Origin: Panacibacter microcysteis
GTDB lineage: Bacteria > Bacteroidota > Bacteroidia > Chitinophagales > Chitinophagaceae
Direction: 5' to 3'
Length of the DNA: 64,000 nt
NCBI RefSeq assembly: GCF_015831355.1
Contig: NZ_JADWYR010000001.1
Span: 1,798,001-1,862,000, forward strand
Under the pieces are notes generated by a model. The model was not told the origin of the DNA and did not search any database. It saw nothing but the letters and a program-made list of their open reading frames with translations. A program made the position numbers and the translations under genes. Below are positions 8,017 to 18,072 of the stretch, in pieces; the first letter of the stretch is position 1, and every line of letters starts with the position of its first letter.

Positions 8017-11000
8017 ATGGGAAAGCTTAAAAAAATCTGTTTACTTCCGCTGTTGTTATTGATCATAACGGCAGCAAACGCTCAAACGCGAACCATCAAG
8101 GGTAAGATTGTTTCGGCCCAGGATAATTCGCCCATTGCCGGGGCATCTGTTTTGGTAAAAGGTTCAACTACCGGAACAGCGTCGGGCAATGACGGTTCTT
8201 TTACATTATCCGTTTCATCGGGTGATGTGGTGTTGATTATATCATACATTGGCTTTGCAACGGTTGAACAACCGGTAAGCGCATCAACTTCAGATGTAAG
8301 TATTAAACTCAGCGAAGGAAAAGGTGACCTTGGTGAAGTGGTGGTAACTGCATTGGGTATTACACGCCAGGCAAAGACACTGGTTTATGCCACACAAACT
8401 GTGAAGCCTTCAGAGCTTACAGAAGTGAGAGATCCCAACAATGTGCTGAACTCACTTTCCGGGAAAGTAGCCAATGCTGTTATTACACAAGGTTCGGGCG
8501 GCCCCGGTTCCGGTGCCAGAATTGTATTGCGTGGTAACCGCTCCATACAGCAAAGCAACAACGCATTGATTGTGGTAGATGGTGTTCCAATCAATAACAG
8601 TACGAATGGTACAGGTACCAGCGATTTTGGATCTGTACAGGGTTCAGATGGTGCATCTAACATCAACCCTGATGATATCGAATCAATGACCATATTAAGG
8701 GGTGCATCGGCAGCTGCGCTTTATGGCAGCCAGGCAGGTAATGGTGTCATTGTTATAACTACTAAGAAGGGTAAAAAAGACCGGATGTCTGTAACCCTGA
8801 ATTCCGGCGTTGTAGCAGAGTCGGCATTTGCGCTGCCTAATGTTCAAAATGTGTATGGCCAGGGAAACAGCAATAAAATGGATCTTACATCCGGTGAAAG
8901 CTGGGGAGAAAAAATGACCGGACAGTCAATTACCAATTATCTTGGCAATCCCGGCACATACTCACCACAGCCGGACAATATCAAAGATTTTTTCCGCACA
9001 GGAACAAGTTTCAATAATTCAATAGGCGTATCAGGCGGTAATGAAAAGATGCAGACCTATGCGTCTTATACAAGCAACCTTATACAAGGTATTATTCCTG
9101 CAAATAACCTATACCGTAATACCGTTAACCTGAGAATAACAAACCAGGTTACCAGCAGGCTGTCTACGGATGCGAAGGTTACCTACATCAACCAGCGTAT
9201 CAGGAATAAACCAAGAACAGGTGAGGAGAATTCACCTGTAAGTAATATTTACCAGATTGCGAGGAACATTCCGATCACTGATGCACAGCAGTCAGAATTT
9301 ATCAATAATGTTGGTGTGCCAACGCCTACAACGTGGCCATCAACATTGAGTTCTATTTACCAGAACCCTTACTGGATGATCAATCGCACTGCTATCAACG
9401 AAAGCAGGGACAGGATCATTGGTTTTCTTTCTGCAAAGTATAAGATCACTGACTGGTTAAGTATTTCCGGGCGTGCAAATCTGGACAGAACTTATGAAAA
9501 AGGCGAGAACCAGGTTTCGCTCGGTACAATTTTGTACAGCGCATCCGGCGGCAACTATTCTATTTACGATTTCAGGATTACGGAGCAATGGTACGATGCG
9601 ATACTGGAAGGAAACAACAACATCGGTAAAGATATTAAAGTTAATTACCGGGTTGGTGGTATATTCCAGGATGCAGCTGCTATTTCAACAAACGCGGCTG
9701 CAGGTGGTTTAAATGTGACCAATAAATTCAGTATGAACTTTGCAAAAGCACCTTCTGTTAATTCTGGTGGTACGCAAATTCAAACACAATCTGTATTTGG
9801 CCAGTTGAACCTGTCTTATAAAGACTACCTGTACCTGGATGCAAGTTTGCGTAACGACTGGGATTCAAGGTTGCCATCTCCCTACTCATACCAGTATCCA
9901 TCAGTTGGTTTGTCAGCAATCATCTCAGATATGACAGTATTACCAAAAGCAATTTCCTTTCTTAAAGCAAGTGCAAACTATGCTGAAGTTGGTAATGGTG
10001 GCCAGTTTGCTTTACTTGCCAATACATATGGATACTCACTTGGTGCGGGCAACGGGTACCTTACAAGAAGTTCAGTATTGTCTATTCCGGGCCTTAAGCC
10101 GGAGATCGTTAAGAACCTGGAATTTGGCATTGAAGCAAGGTTTATTAATAACCGGATCGGTTTTACTGCTACTTATTATAAAAGTAATTCGTTCAACCAG
10201 TTGCTGACTGTTGCATTACCGGTGGCTACCGGTTATTCAAGCAAATACATCAATGCCGGTAATATACAAAACCAGGGTTTTGAGTTTGTAGTAAATGGCA
10301 CACCTATCAAGAATAAAAACTTCTCGTGGGATGTAACATTCAATTTTGCTACAAACAAAAACAAGATCGTAGAACTGAGTGATGAAGTTAAAATATTCTA
10401 TCTCGGAGGTGGGTTCGGACGTTCTGCAACACCTGTTGTGGAAGAAGGTAAAAGCTACGGAGACCTGCTTGCATTTAAATGGGCCACTGACAGTAAAGGA
10501 AATTATATAGTAGATGGTAATGGAAAACCTGTAGCTACGCAGGCCCAGGAGTACATTGGAAACTTCAATCCAAAAGCTACTTTAGGTTTTACAAACACTT
10601 TCCAGTATAAGAATATCTCCATGCGCATATTAACTGATGGAAGGGTTGGTGGTGTAATGGTGTCCGGTACCGAAATGAACCTCGCATTCAGCGGTATTCC
10701 TGAAGTAACAGAACAGTATAGAGAGGGCGGATGGAACCTGGGCGGAGTAGACGCAAGCGGATCTCCGGTTAGTGCCACTATTACCGCGCAGGACTTCTGG
10801 CAAATTGCCTCCGGTAAACGCTATGGAAACGGTGAATTCTTTGCTTACGACGCTACAAATTTCAGGCTGAGAGAACTTTCTCTTGGTTACTCTTTACCAT
10901 TGAAGGAAAAATCATTTGTAAAAGGAGCTAAAGTATCTTTTGTTGCAAGAAACGTTTTCTGGATTTACAGGGGCAGTTCAAAAATGGATATTCCAGGTCT

Positions 11001-11124
11001 CGGTACCAGAAAGATGTGGTTCGATCCTGATATGAGCCTCGGTAATGCCAATTACCAGGGCGTAGAATACGGAGCCTTACCTTCAACCAGAAGCTTTGGT
11101 GTAAACGTTCAACTAACATTTTAA
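8017..11124 (+). CDS. SusC/RagA-type TonB-dependent outer-membrane transporter
   Basis: 1035 aa. Signal peptide MGKLKKICLLPLLLLIITAANAQ, cut after about residue 23. A carboxypeptidase-regulatory-like beta-sandwich follows (TIKGKIVSAQDNSPIAGASV through YIGF), then a TonB-box-like EVVVTALGI (about residues 110-118), the plug domain, and the SusC signature ALYGSQAGNGVIVITTKKG (about residues 236-254). The rest is a 22-strand-type beta-barrel. It imports oligosaccharides or other large nutrients together with the SusD-like lipoprotein that starts 18 bp downstream. It lies divergent from the LacI-type regulator with palindromic sites between. I see no FecR/sigma pair nearby, so control is probably by the LacI-type protein. 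Confidence 0.95.
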   Translation: MGKLKKICLLPLLLLIITAANAQTRTIKGKIVSAQDNSPIAGASVLVKGSTTGTASGNDGSFTLSVSSGDVVLIISYIGFATVEQPVSASTSDVSIKLSEGKGDLGEVVVTALGITRQAKTLVYATQTVKPSELTEVRDPNNVLNSLSGKVANAVITQGSGGPGSGARIVLRGNRSIQQSNNALIVVDGVPINNSTNGTGTSDFGSVQGSDGASNINPDDIESMTILRGASAAALYGSQAGNGVIVITTKKGKKDRMSVTLNSGVVAESAFALPNVQNVYGQGNSNKMDLTSGESWGEKMTGQSITNYLGNPGTYSPQPDNIKDFFRTGTSFNNSIGVSGGNEKMQTYASYTSNLIQGIIPANNLYRNTVNLRITNQVTSRLSTDAKVTYINQRIRNKPRTGEENSPVSNIYQIARNIPITDAQQSEFINNVGVPTPTTWPSTLSSIYQNPYWMINRTAINESRDRIIGFLSAKYKITDWLSISGRANLDRTYEKGENQVSLGTILYSASGGNYSIYDFRITEQWYDAILEGNNNIGKDIKVNYRVGGIFQDAAAISTNAAAGGLNVTNKFSMNFAKAPSVNSGGTQIQTQSVFGQLNLSYKDYLYLDASLRNDWDSRLPSPYSYQYPSVGLSAIISDMTVLPKAISFLKASANYAEVGNGGQFALLANTYGYSLGAGNGYLTRSSVLSIPGLKPEIVKNLEFGIEARFINNRIGFTATYYKSNSFNQLLTVALPVATGYSSKYINAGNIQNQGFEFVVNGTPIKNKNFSWDVTFNFATNKNKIVELSDEVKIFYLGGGFGRSATPVVEEGKSYGDLLAFKWATDSKGNYIVDGNGKPVATQAQEYIGNFNPKATLGFTNTFQYKNISMRILTDGRVGGVMVSGTEMNLAFSGIPEVTEQYREGGWNLGGVDASGSPVSATITAQDFWQIASGKRYGNGEFFAYDATNFRLRELSLGYSLPLKEKSFVKGAKVSFVARNVFWIYRGSSKMDIPGLGTRKMWFDPDMSLGNANYQGVEYGALPSTRSFGVNVQLTF

Positions 11125-11142
11125 TTACACTAAAATCTTAAT

Positions 11143-12741
11143 ATGAAAAGATATAATAAAGTATTTAATAAGAATAGCATTGCGGCACTTGTTGCGTGTA
11201 GTGTGGTTTTCTCTGCATGTACCAAAAAATACGACGAGATAAACCAGAACAGGAATGCTATACCTACCGTAGGCGCATCTGAACTGCCGTTCCTGTTTGC
11301 AAAAACAGAACAAACAGCAATACCAAACGTATGGAACTACCAGGTTGCACAAAACCTGTTTGCAGACCAGTACGCACAATACTTTGCTTGTACCGCTACA
11401 TACTTTCCGTCAGACAGGCTTAACATCAGGATGGATTGGGTAGGTGCGGCATTTAATCCCATCTACACAGATCTTTTGCCCCAGGCGCAAACCATCTTTG
11501 CGAATTCTGATCCTGCATCGCCTGAGTATGCACTGGCAAACATTGTATGGGTATTGGGTTTCCACAGGGTAACTGATTATTGGGGTCCTATTCCTTACTT
11601 TAGTGCAGGAGAACCCAATCCTTCGGTTCCATACGATCCGCAGGATCAGATATACGATGATTTCTTCAAACGCCTGGAAAGTGCTGTTACGGTGCTTAAA
11701 AGCAATACCTCCGCCACGCCTTATGGCGCATACGACATCATTTATGGTGGTGATGTAAACAAATGGATAAAATTTGCAAACACTTTACGCCTGCGCTTAG
11801 CTTTAAGGATATCAAAAGTCGATCCTACACGTGCCAAAGCAGAAGCAGAAGCAGCAGTGGCCTCAGGTGTATTTACAGCAAGCCCCGGAGATGATGCGCT
11901 GATCAAAAAAAGTGATAACGGTTCAGACTGGAATGGCTTATCTATCATGAGCGACTGGAATGAATTCAGGATGAGTGCCGCTATGGAATCTGTAATGAAC
12001 GGTTATAAAGACCCAAGAGAATCTACATACTGGATACCGGCCGGTGCAGACCAGGATCATCCTGACGGAACCGGTAAGTACGAAGGATTGAGAAATGGGC
12101 TTACTTCCACCCAGCTTACAGAAACAATTAATAAGGCAACTTCCAATTCTAAAGTTGGCAAAAGATGGTCATCACCTTCATTTGCGGGCACTACTAATTA
12201 TCTTACCACATCCCAAAATGTAATGTGTGCCGCAGAAGCATACTTCCTGCGTGCAGAAGGCGCTATACTTGGCTGGAACATGGGCGGTACAGCACAACAG
12301 TTATATGAAGATGGCATCAGAAATTCTATGTACCAATGGGGTATTACAGATGAAGCTGCCATTACCGCATACATCGGCAGTACTGCTACACCGGTTGCTC
12401 CAAACGATTACCTCAACTCACCGCCGGTGTCCGATGCCCCGGTAAAATTTGCCGCAGATCAAAGTACACAACTTGAGCAAATTGCCATTCAAAAATGGCT
12501 GGCCTTGTTCCCGGATGGAAATGAGGCATGGGCAGATTATAGAAGAGGACGTTACTTTATTTTATACCCCGTAGCAAATTCTGAAAATCCGGATATCCCG
12601 GATCCAACCACGCAATGGATCAGGAGAATTCCATTCCTGTTGTCTGAAAAACAAAACAACCCCGATGGCGTTGCAACAGGCGAATCTGCTTTAGGTGGTG
12701 CAGATAAAGTAACCACACCGCTGTGGTGGGATAAAAACTAA
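11143..12741 (+). CDS. SusD/RagB-like outer-membrane lipoprotein (SusD-like_2 type)
   Basis: 532 aa. Lipoprotein signal ending in FSACTKK, with the lipidated cysteine at about residue 26. The start of the mature protein (YDEINQNRNAI) and motifs such as VLGFHRVTDYWGPIPY, NTLRLRLALRIS and AEAYFLRAEGA fit the nutrient-binding SusD-like_2 subgroup, a tetratricopeptide-like helical protein that caps the SusC barrel. It pairs with the SusC gene 18 bp upstream. C-terminal ALFPDGNEAWADYRRG is also characteristic. A terminator follows at 12766, so the transport operon is probably just these two genes. Confidence 0.93.
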   Translation: MKRYNKVFNKNSIAALVACSVVFSACTKKYDEINQNRNAIPTVGASELPFLFAKTEQTAIPNVWNYQVAQNLFADQYAQYFACTATYFPSDRLNIRMDWVGAAFNPIYTDLLPQAQTIFANSDPASPEYALANIVWVLGFHRVTDYWGPIPYFSAGEPNPSVPYDPQDQIYDDFFKRLESAVTVLKSNTSATPYGAYDIIYGGDVNKWIKFANTLRLRLALRISKVDPTRAKAEAEAAVASGVFTASPGDDALIKKSDNGSDWNGLSIMSDWNEFRMSAAMESVMNGYKDPRESTYWIPAGADQDHPDGTGKYEGLRNGLTSTQLTETINKATSNSKVGKRWSSPSFAGTTNYLTTSQNVMCAAEAYFLRAEGAILGWNMGGTAQQLYEDGIRNSMYQWGITDEAAITAYIGSTATPVAPNDYLNSPPVSDAPVKFAADQSTQLEQIAIQKWLALFPDGNEAWADYRRGRYFILYPVANSENPDIPDPTTQWIRRIPFLLSEKQNNPDGVATGESALGGADKVTTPLWWDKN

Positions 12742-12765
12742 GAGGAGTTTTCTTTTAGCATAAAA

Positions 12766-12795
12766 GGTTCCGCTCAAAAGGCGGAATCTTTTTTT
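12766..12795 (+). terminator. intrinsic terminator after SusD
   Basis: 8-bp stem GGTTCCGC (12766-12773) with GCGGAATC (12781-12788), one G-U pair, a 7-nt loop, then a run of T. Confidence 0.8.
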
Positions 12796-12806
12796 AATTA
12801 TTGAGT

Positions 12807-12853
12807 CAGCTGCAGTGCTGCTATTAAACTGCTGTTGCGTCGCACTCTTGTAC
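12807..12853 (-). repeat. interspersed element, family A, copy A3
   Basis: Perfect core GTTGCGTCGCACTCTTGTAC on the plus strand (12834-12853). The middle contains GCAGT...ACTGC. The far end is diverged (CAGCTGCAG instead of the CCGGGTAC end). Confidence 0.7.
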
Positions 12854-13009
12854 TGCAGGAACTCTATTGATCAAACGCGAAGATTGAAGCGGATAGAAAA
12901 AGATGGCTGCTGTGCAAATAACAATGTGTTTGTACAGCAAATTTTATTTCGTGCGGCAACATGTGTATCAGCAACCGGCTAAGGATTCACCTGCGCTGTT
13001 GAAGCCGCC

Positions 13010-13070
13010 ACGCTGCAGTTGCCATAGAAGAGGTACCCTGAAACGAGCGTGGCAACAGGCGATGCCACAA
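13010..13070 (+). repeat. interspersed element, family B, diverged copy B1
   Basis: Shares CGCTGCAG..GCCATA and CAACAGGCGATGCCA with B5, B6 and B8, but the central core is altered (GAGCGTGGCAAC). Confidence 0.5.
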
Positions 13071-13172
13071 AGTGTAAAAGCTGGTAACAAAATAATCAGC
13101 CTGGCCACCAAACGGGTGATGTGTAAGCGGCAATATTTTATCTACATTTATACAACTAATTACTAACTGCTG

Positions 13173-16100
13173 ATGCGTATTTTTCATTGTTGCATACTGC
13201 TGCTGCTTTTTGTACTTAATGCATGCAGAGACGATCATTCAACGCTTTTTACAAGGCTCGACAAGTCTGCTACCGGTATTAATTTCAACAACACATTGTT
13301 TGAAGACGGACCGCTCAACGTTTCCAACTATATATACTTTTATAACGGTGGTGGAGTTGCTGTAGGAGATATTAATAACGATGGCCTGCAGGATATTCTT
13401 TTCACGGGTAATATGGTTAGAAACCGCCTTTTCCTAAATAAAGGCAATCTTACATTTGAAGATATTACCAAACAGAGCGGTGTAGATCAAATGCAGGGCT
13501 GGTGTACAGGCGCAACAATGGCAGACATTAACGGAGACGGCAAACTTGATATATATATTTGCAGAAGTGCAGACATCAACCCGGAACGTAGAAAGAACCT
13601 GCTGTTCATCAACAACGGAGATCTTACTTTTAAAGAAAGTGCTGCGCAATACGGTTTGGCAGATAATGGCTATTCAACACAGGCCGGCTTTTTTGATTAT
13701 GACAAAGATGGCGACCTTGATTGTTTTATCATCAACCACTCCCTGCAAAAATATACTGCCGGCGTGCAGGACAACCCGGAGCTAAGAAATGAACGCAACC
13801 CTGATTTTGCTACAAAACTTTACCGCAACGATCATAACCACTTTACCAATGTAAGCGATAGCGCCGGCATAACTTCCAATGTATTAACATTCGGTTTGGG
13901 TCTTGCTATTTCAGACGTGAACAACGATGGTTGGCAGGATGTGTATGTTTCCAACGATTTTAATGAACCTGATTATCTTTTTATCAATAACCGCAACGGT
14001 ACGTTTACCGAAAGTCTTGGTAAATGCATGGATGAAATTTCGCTTTACTCAATGGGTTCCGATGTGGCAGACTATAACAACGATGGCTACACAGACCTGG
14101 TAACGTTAGATATGATGCCCGAGGATAACCGTACCCAAAAAATGCACAGCGGCGCAGAAAATTTCGATAAGTTCCAGATATTGTTTGACAAAGGATTTTA
14201 CTACCAGTACAGCCGCAACATGCTGCAAAAAAACAATGGCGATGGTACCTTTAGTGAGGTGGCACAGCTTGCTGGTGTATCCAATACCGACTGGAGCTGG
14301 ACGGCCCTCTTTGCTGATTATGATAATGACGGTAATAAAGACCTGTTTGTAAGCAATGGCTATGTAAAAGATTATACAGATATGGATTTCCTGCGGTATT
14401 CTGTAGACCGGGTTATACGTAACATGAATCACGATTCTGTAGATGGCATTCCCGAGTACATTCAAAAAATGCCAACCAACGTCATTCCCAATTACATATA
14501 TAAAAACAACGGCGATGGCACCTTTACCAAACAAACCAAAGAATGGGGTTTTGAAAAGCCGGTGGTATCAGCAGGATCAGCTTATGCAGATCTCGATAAT
14601 GACGGAGACCTCGATCTTATCGTCAATAACTCCAACGATTATGCAGATGTGTACCGCAATAACAGTGAAGCCACAAAAGAAAATAACTTTCTTAAAATAA
14701 ACCTCCAGGGGTCTGCGGGCAATTCACGAGGTATAGGTGCTAAAATAAAAGTATTTTGTAAAGATACTGTTTATTACCAGGAGCAATCTCCTGTAAGAGG
14801 TTTTCAAACTTCTGTAGATCCGGTGTTAAACTTCGGCATAGGCAGGCACAAAATGGCAGATTCGGTTATTGTTATCTGGCCAGATGATAACATGCAAAAG
14901 CTTACAAACATAAACGCCAATACAACCCTTATCATCAAAAGTATTGATGCAAAAGATAAATTTTCTTATGTACCTGCTGCTGTACAAAAGATAATTAGTA
15001 CTGACACACTCGCTGCTATAAGCCATACAGAAAACGGCTTTAACGATTTTACAAGCCAACTGCTGCTTATTAACTATTTATCCAGGCAAGGTCCGTGTAT
15101 TCAGCAGGCAGATCTTAATGGTGATGGTCTCAGCGATCTTTTTACCGGCGGTGCAAAAGGCTTTCCGTCTAAAATATTTATACAGCAGCCAAATGGCACA
15201 TTTGCTGAATCTGTGCAGCCCGCTCTGGCCGCAGATGCCGGCAGCGAGGATGTAGCTGCCGCCTTTTTCGATGCGGATAACGACGGTGATGCAGATCTCT
15301 ATGTTGGCAGTGGCGGTTACGAGTTTGAGCAGTCTGATTCATTGTTGCAGGACAGGCTGTACATCAACGACGGTAAAGCTGGTTTTGCAAAAGCATCAAA
15401 TGCTTTGCCGCGTATGCCTACCAGTACCGGCTGCGTGAAAGCCGCAGATATAGATGGTGATGGAGACGTGGATATCTTTACCGGCGGCAGGCTTGTACCC
15501 GGCATGTATCCTGTCACACCGCGTAGTTATGTTTTATTGAACGATGGCAAAGGAAACTTTGCTGATGCAACAGATGCGGTGGGCAGCACCCTGAAAAATA
15601 TCGGTATGGTTACAGACGCTGCCTGGGTGGATGTAAATGCAGATAAAAGACCCGATCTGGTTGTAGCAGGAGAATGGATGCCTGTAAAGGTTTTCATCAA
15701 CCAAAACGGTAAACTGGCAGATGCGTCAAAAGACTTTATAAAATTTGAAAGCTCAGGCTGGTGGAATAAAATCTACGCAGCAGATATGGATGCTGATGGC
15801 GACAGTGATCTTATACTTGGCAACATTGGCTTAAACGCGCAGTTCAGGGCCAATGCCAAACAGCCACTCAGTATTTATTATAAAGATTTTGACAACAATG
15901 GTTCTGTAGACCCGGTATTCTGTTATTATATACAAGGCGTTTCTTACCCCGCTGCTTCAAGAGACGATCTTGCAGACCAACTGCCTTTCATCAAAAAGAA
16001 ATTCCTTGAGTACAAAGGCTATTCCACCGCAACCATCAATGATATATTTACAAAAGAACAGTTGCAGGATGCAAACATTTTACAGGCAGGCTTAATGGAA

Positions 16101-16463
16101 ACCATTTACCTCGAGAACCAGGGCGCCAAAGGTTTTGTAATGCACAAACTGCCGGCAGAGGCACAGTATGCGCCGGTATATGGTATGGTGGCATTAGATG
16201 CAAACAAAGACAATAAAAAAGACCTGTTGTTGCTCGGCAATAACACGTGGACACGCATTAAATTTGGCCGCTACAGCGCCAACCATGGCATACTGCTTAC
16301 CGGCGATGGAAAAGGAAACTTTACATATGTGCCGCAACCTGCAAGCGGCCTCAACATCAGGGGAAATGTAAGAAGCCTTTCTGCAATAAAGACAAAAAAT
16401 GGAGAAGCCTTTGTTGCCGGTATAAATAACAGTAAGGCATTATTGCTGCATGTAAATAATTAG
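13173..16463 (+). CDS. VCBS/FG-GAP repeat lipoprotein with ASPIC/UnbV domain
   Basis: 1096 aa. Lipoprotein signal MRIFHCCILLLLFVLNAC, cysteine at residue 18. Many calcium-loop repeats follow (for example DINNDGLQDI, DINGDGKLDI, DYDKDGDLD, DVNNDGWQDV, DIDGDGDVDI), the pattern of FG-GAP/VCBS beta-propeller blades. An ASPIC/UnbV domain lies at about residues 503-585 (NSRGIGAKI, VRGFQTSVDPVLNFGIG). Probably a surface protein. It follows the first SusC/SusD pair, and two paralogues sit after the second pair, so the family seems tied to these uptake loci. It shares the C-terminal plan (QLPFIKKKFLEYKGYSTATI, then a late propeller blade) with the paralogues but not their 2-kb identity. Function unknown. 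Confidence 0.85.
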   Translation: MRIFHCCILLLLFVLNACRDDHSTLFTRLDKSATGINFNNTLFEDGPLNVSNYIYFYNGGGVAVGDINNDGLQDILFTGNMVRNRLFLNKGNLTFEDITKQSGVDQMQGWCTGATMADINGDGKLDIYICRSADINPERRKNLLFINNGDLTFKESAAQYGLADNGYSTQAGFFDYDKDGDLDCFIINHSLQKYTAGVQDNPELRNERNPDFATKLYRNDHNHFTNVSDSAGITSNVLTFGLGLAISDVNNDGWQDVYVSNDFNEPDYLFINNRNGTFTESLGKCMDEISLYSMGSDVADYNNDGYTDLVTLDMMPEDNRTQKMHSGAENFDKFQILFDKGFYYQYSRNMLQKNNGDGTFSEVAQLAGVSNTDWSWTALFADYDNDGNKDLFVSNGYVKDYTDMDFLRYSVDRVIRNMNHDSVDGIPEYIQKMPTNVIPNYIYKNNGDGTFTKQTKEWGFEKPVVSAGSAYADLDNDGDLDLIVNNSNDYADVYRNNSEATKENNFLKINLQGSAGNSRGIGAKIKVFCKDTVYYQEQSPVRGFQTSVDPVLNFGIGRHKMADSVIVIWPDDNMQKLTNINANTTLIIKSIDAKDKFSYVPAAVQKIISTDTLAAISHTENGFNDFTSQLLLINYLSRQGPCIQQADLNGDGLSDLFTGGAKGFPSKIFIQQPNGTFAESVQPALAADAGSEDVAAAFFDADNDGDADLYVGSGGYEFEQSDSLLQDRLYINDGKAGFAKASNALPRMPTSTGCVKAADIDGDGDVDIFTGGRLVPGMYPVTPRSYVLLNDGKGNFADATDAVGSTLKNIGMVTDAAWVDVNADKRPDLVVAGEWMPVKVFINQNGKLADASKDFIKFESSGWWNKIYAADMDADGDSDLILGNIGLNAQFRANAKQPLSIYYKDFDNNGSVDPVFCYYIQGVSYPAASRDDLADQLPFIKKKFLEYKGYSTATINDIFTKEQLQDANILQAGLMETIYLENQGAKGFVMHKLPAEAQYAPVYGMVALDANKDNKKDLLLLGNNTWTRIKFGRYSANHGILLTGDGKGNFTYVPQPASGLNIRGNVRSLSAIKTKNGEAFVAGINNSKALLLHVNN

Positions 16464-16484
16464 TGGCGCAGGTATAGTTGCTTA

Positions 16485-16529
16485 AGCTGCATTACTACTA
16501 TCATCGCCTGTTGTGTCACTCACTTGTAC
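16485..16529 (-). repeat. interspersed element, family B, copy B2
   Basis: On the minus strand it starts with the core GTACAAGTGAGTGACACAAC, then AGGCGATGATAGTAGTAATG and CAGCT. It lies in the gap between two convergent genes. Confidence 0.75.
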
Positions 16530-16600
16530 GGCAGTGCATCTGTCGGTATTGTTTAACATGCTTAAATAGTTAACAAATCTTAAGGGCCGTATAGCGGTAT

Positions 16601-17794
16601 CTACAACAATAGGGTAGCGGTAGTTTTATTTGTAAACAGCTCATTGTATGTGTTACAAATCAATACCACACCCGGCTTTTTACCTCTTTCAAAACTGCCA
16701 AGGCTATCCTGCATTTGTAAAGCATGCGCGCCATTGATCGTCGCCCATTGTAAAAGCGTCTCCGTTTCAATCCCGGGAAAATGTTTGCTCAATGTTTTCA
16801 TTTCATCCAGTATGCTCAGGCTATGGTTGCTGGCTAAACTGTCAGTACCCAATACAATACGGCAGTTATGCTCTCTCAACAAACGCACAGGCGGTAAGGC
16901 ATTTTCGATGTAGAGATTGGCATTGATGCATAAACAAAAAAATACTTCGCCGGCAGTATTGCCTTCATTGCGCTGTACAAAATCAATGTCTGCTGCTTTT
17001 GTAAAAGTGTTGTGCACCAGCAGTACGCTTTGCGCAGGCTGCAGCCTGGTAAAATACGACCGCAGGCTGCTTAATCCGGTAGGTTTAAAATGCGCATGGT
17101 TAATTTTCATCATGTCATACATACGTACAAAATCTCCGCTGTTGCTTAAAAAAAGCTCATCTTCAAAAGCGGTTTCCTGGTTATGTATGCTTACGGTTTT
17201 GCCTGCAAAGAATGGCTGTATATAATGCCATAGCTCATCAGATACAGAATAAGGGGCATGTGGCACCAGGGTAGTACGTGCATTTATTCTTTCATCTGCA
17301 GCAGCAAAGGCATGGTAAATAGTCCGGCTGTTTTCGAAGCGGTTATTTGCCACCGACGGCAGCCAGCCGCTAACTTCTACAAAATTATAATACGCCATTT
17401 GCTGTTGCAGTTTTTGCTGCAGCGTAAGCGTGTTGTTGCAAATATCGCCTGTGGCAACAATGCCGTTTGCGAGCATTTCAGTTTCAGCATTGGCAATGGC
17501 CTGCAGTATTTCATCTTCTGCAAAGTGGCGTTGTGTTACTACTTTAAACACAAAATCTACCAGCCCGGTATGTTCGGGTATAAGCCCTTTCATATGGCTC
17601 AGCTCCAGGTGGCAATGGCAGTTTACAAAACCGGGTGTAAGTATGCCGGGTAATTGCTGAATGTCTCCGCCGGCTTCCGCCGCCGGAACAATTTCCTGTA
17701 TTACACCCGCTTCATCGGTAATTAAAACGTTATCTGCACCAAGCATTGCCGTACCGGTGAACAAATAATCTGCCTGGAATTTTTTGTAAGCCAT
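16601..17794 (-). CDS. amidohydrolase family protein (cytosine-deaminase/chlorohydrolase-like)
   Basis: 397 aa from the ATG at 17794; a longer frame to 17950 has an N-terminus unlike the family and overlaps likely prfA upstream sequence. Metal ligands are visible: HxH in [10 protein letters not shown] (residues 60 and 62), the later histidine in [10 protein letters not shown], and the aspartate in [10 protein letters not shown]. This is the COG0402 group, which hydrolyses or deaminates ring amides and aminohydrolase substrates in the cytoplasm. The substrate is unknown; members in Bacteroidota have been linked to futalosine or nucleobase metabolism, but nothing nearby supports one choice. It is divergent from prfA. 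Confidence 0.82.
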   Translation of the reverse strand: MAYKKFQADYLFTGTAMLGADNVLITDEAGVIQEIVPAAEAGGDIQQLPGILTPGFVNCHCHLELSHMKGLIPEHTGLVDFVFKVVTQRHFAEDEILQAIANAETEMLANGIVATGDICNNTLTLQQKLQQQMAYYNFVEVSGWLPSVANNRFENSRTIYHAFAAADERINARTTLVPHAPYSVSDELWHYIQPFFAGKTVSIHNQETAFEDELFLSNSGDFVRMYDMMKINHAHFKPTGLSSLRSYFTRLQPAQSVLLVHNTFTKAADIDFVQRNEGNTAGEVFFCLCINANLYIENALPPVRLLREHNCRIVLGTDSLASNHSLSILDEMKTLSKHFPGIETETLLQWATINGAHALQMQDSLGSFERGKKPGVVLICNTYNELFTNKTTATLLL

Positions 17795-18072
17795 GCTGTA
17801 AAGATAACAGATGTGCCAAGTGCTAAAATCGCTTAATTTTGCTGCCCTTATTTGCCCGCAGTGCAAGGCAAACACACAATCCGCTGCAACTTTTTTGCAC
17901 GGCAGCAAAAGTTGCAAACGATTTAAAATGTGCCGCTGCGTATGCCACACTGCACCAGCAGGGTGTTTGCAAACGCAGTATCGTTATTGCGCAGGGCTAT
18001 GGCGTACAAGAGTGCGACGCAAGAAAAGCTGCATGCTTTTACTGGTGCCGGGCTCATAAAAATTATCTACAC
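17795..18072. other. spacer between amidohydrolase and prfA
   Basis: 278 bp. It holds repeat A4 just before prfA and a long inverted pair, GCTGCAACTTTT (17882-17893) against AAAAGTTGC (17908-17916). The frame that continues from prfA back to 17839 is open but has no protein-like content. Confidence 0.5.
18004..18058 (+). repeat. interspersed element, family A, copy A4
   Basis: Core GTACAAGAGTGCGACGCAAG, then a 19-nt middle with the perfect fold-back AAAAGC-tgcat-GCTTTT, then CTGGTGCCGGGCTCATA. It ends 14 bp before the prfA ATG, so it would lie in the prfA leader. Confidence 0.75.

Larger units (their letters stand above)
12796..13172. other. gene-free spacer with two interspersed elements
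   Basis: 377 bp between the terminator and the next start. It holds A3 and B1. Open frames here run through the repeats and have no recognisable protein features. Confidence 0.6.

Noticed and set aside
12903-13166. 87-aa plus-strand frame in the spacer after the first SusD
   Set aside because: It runs through element B1 and has no signal or domain.
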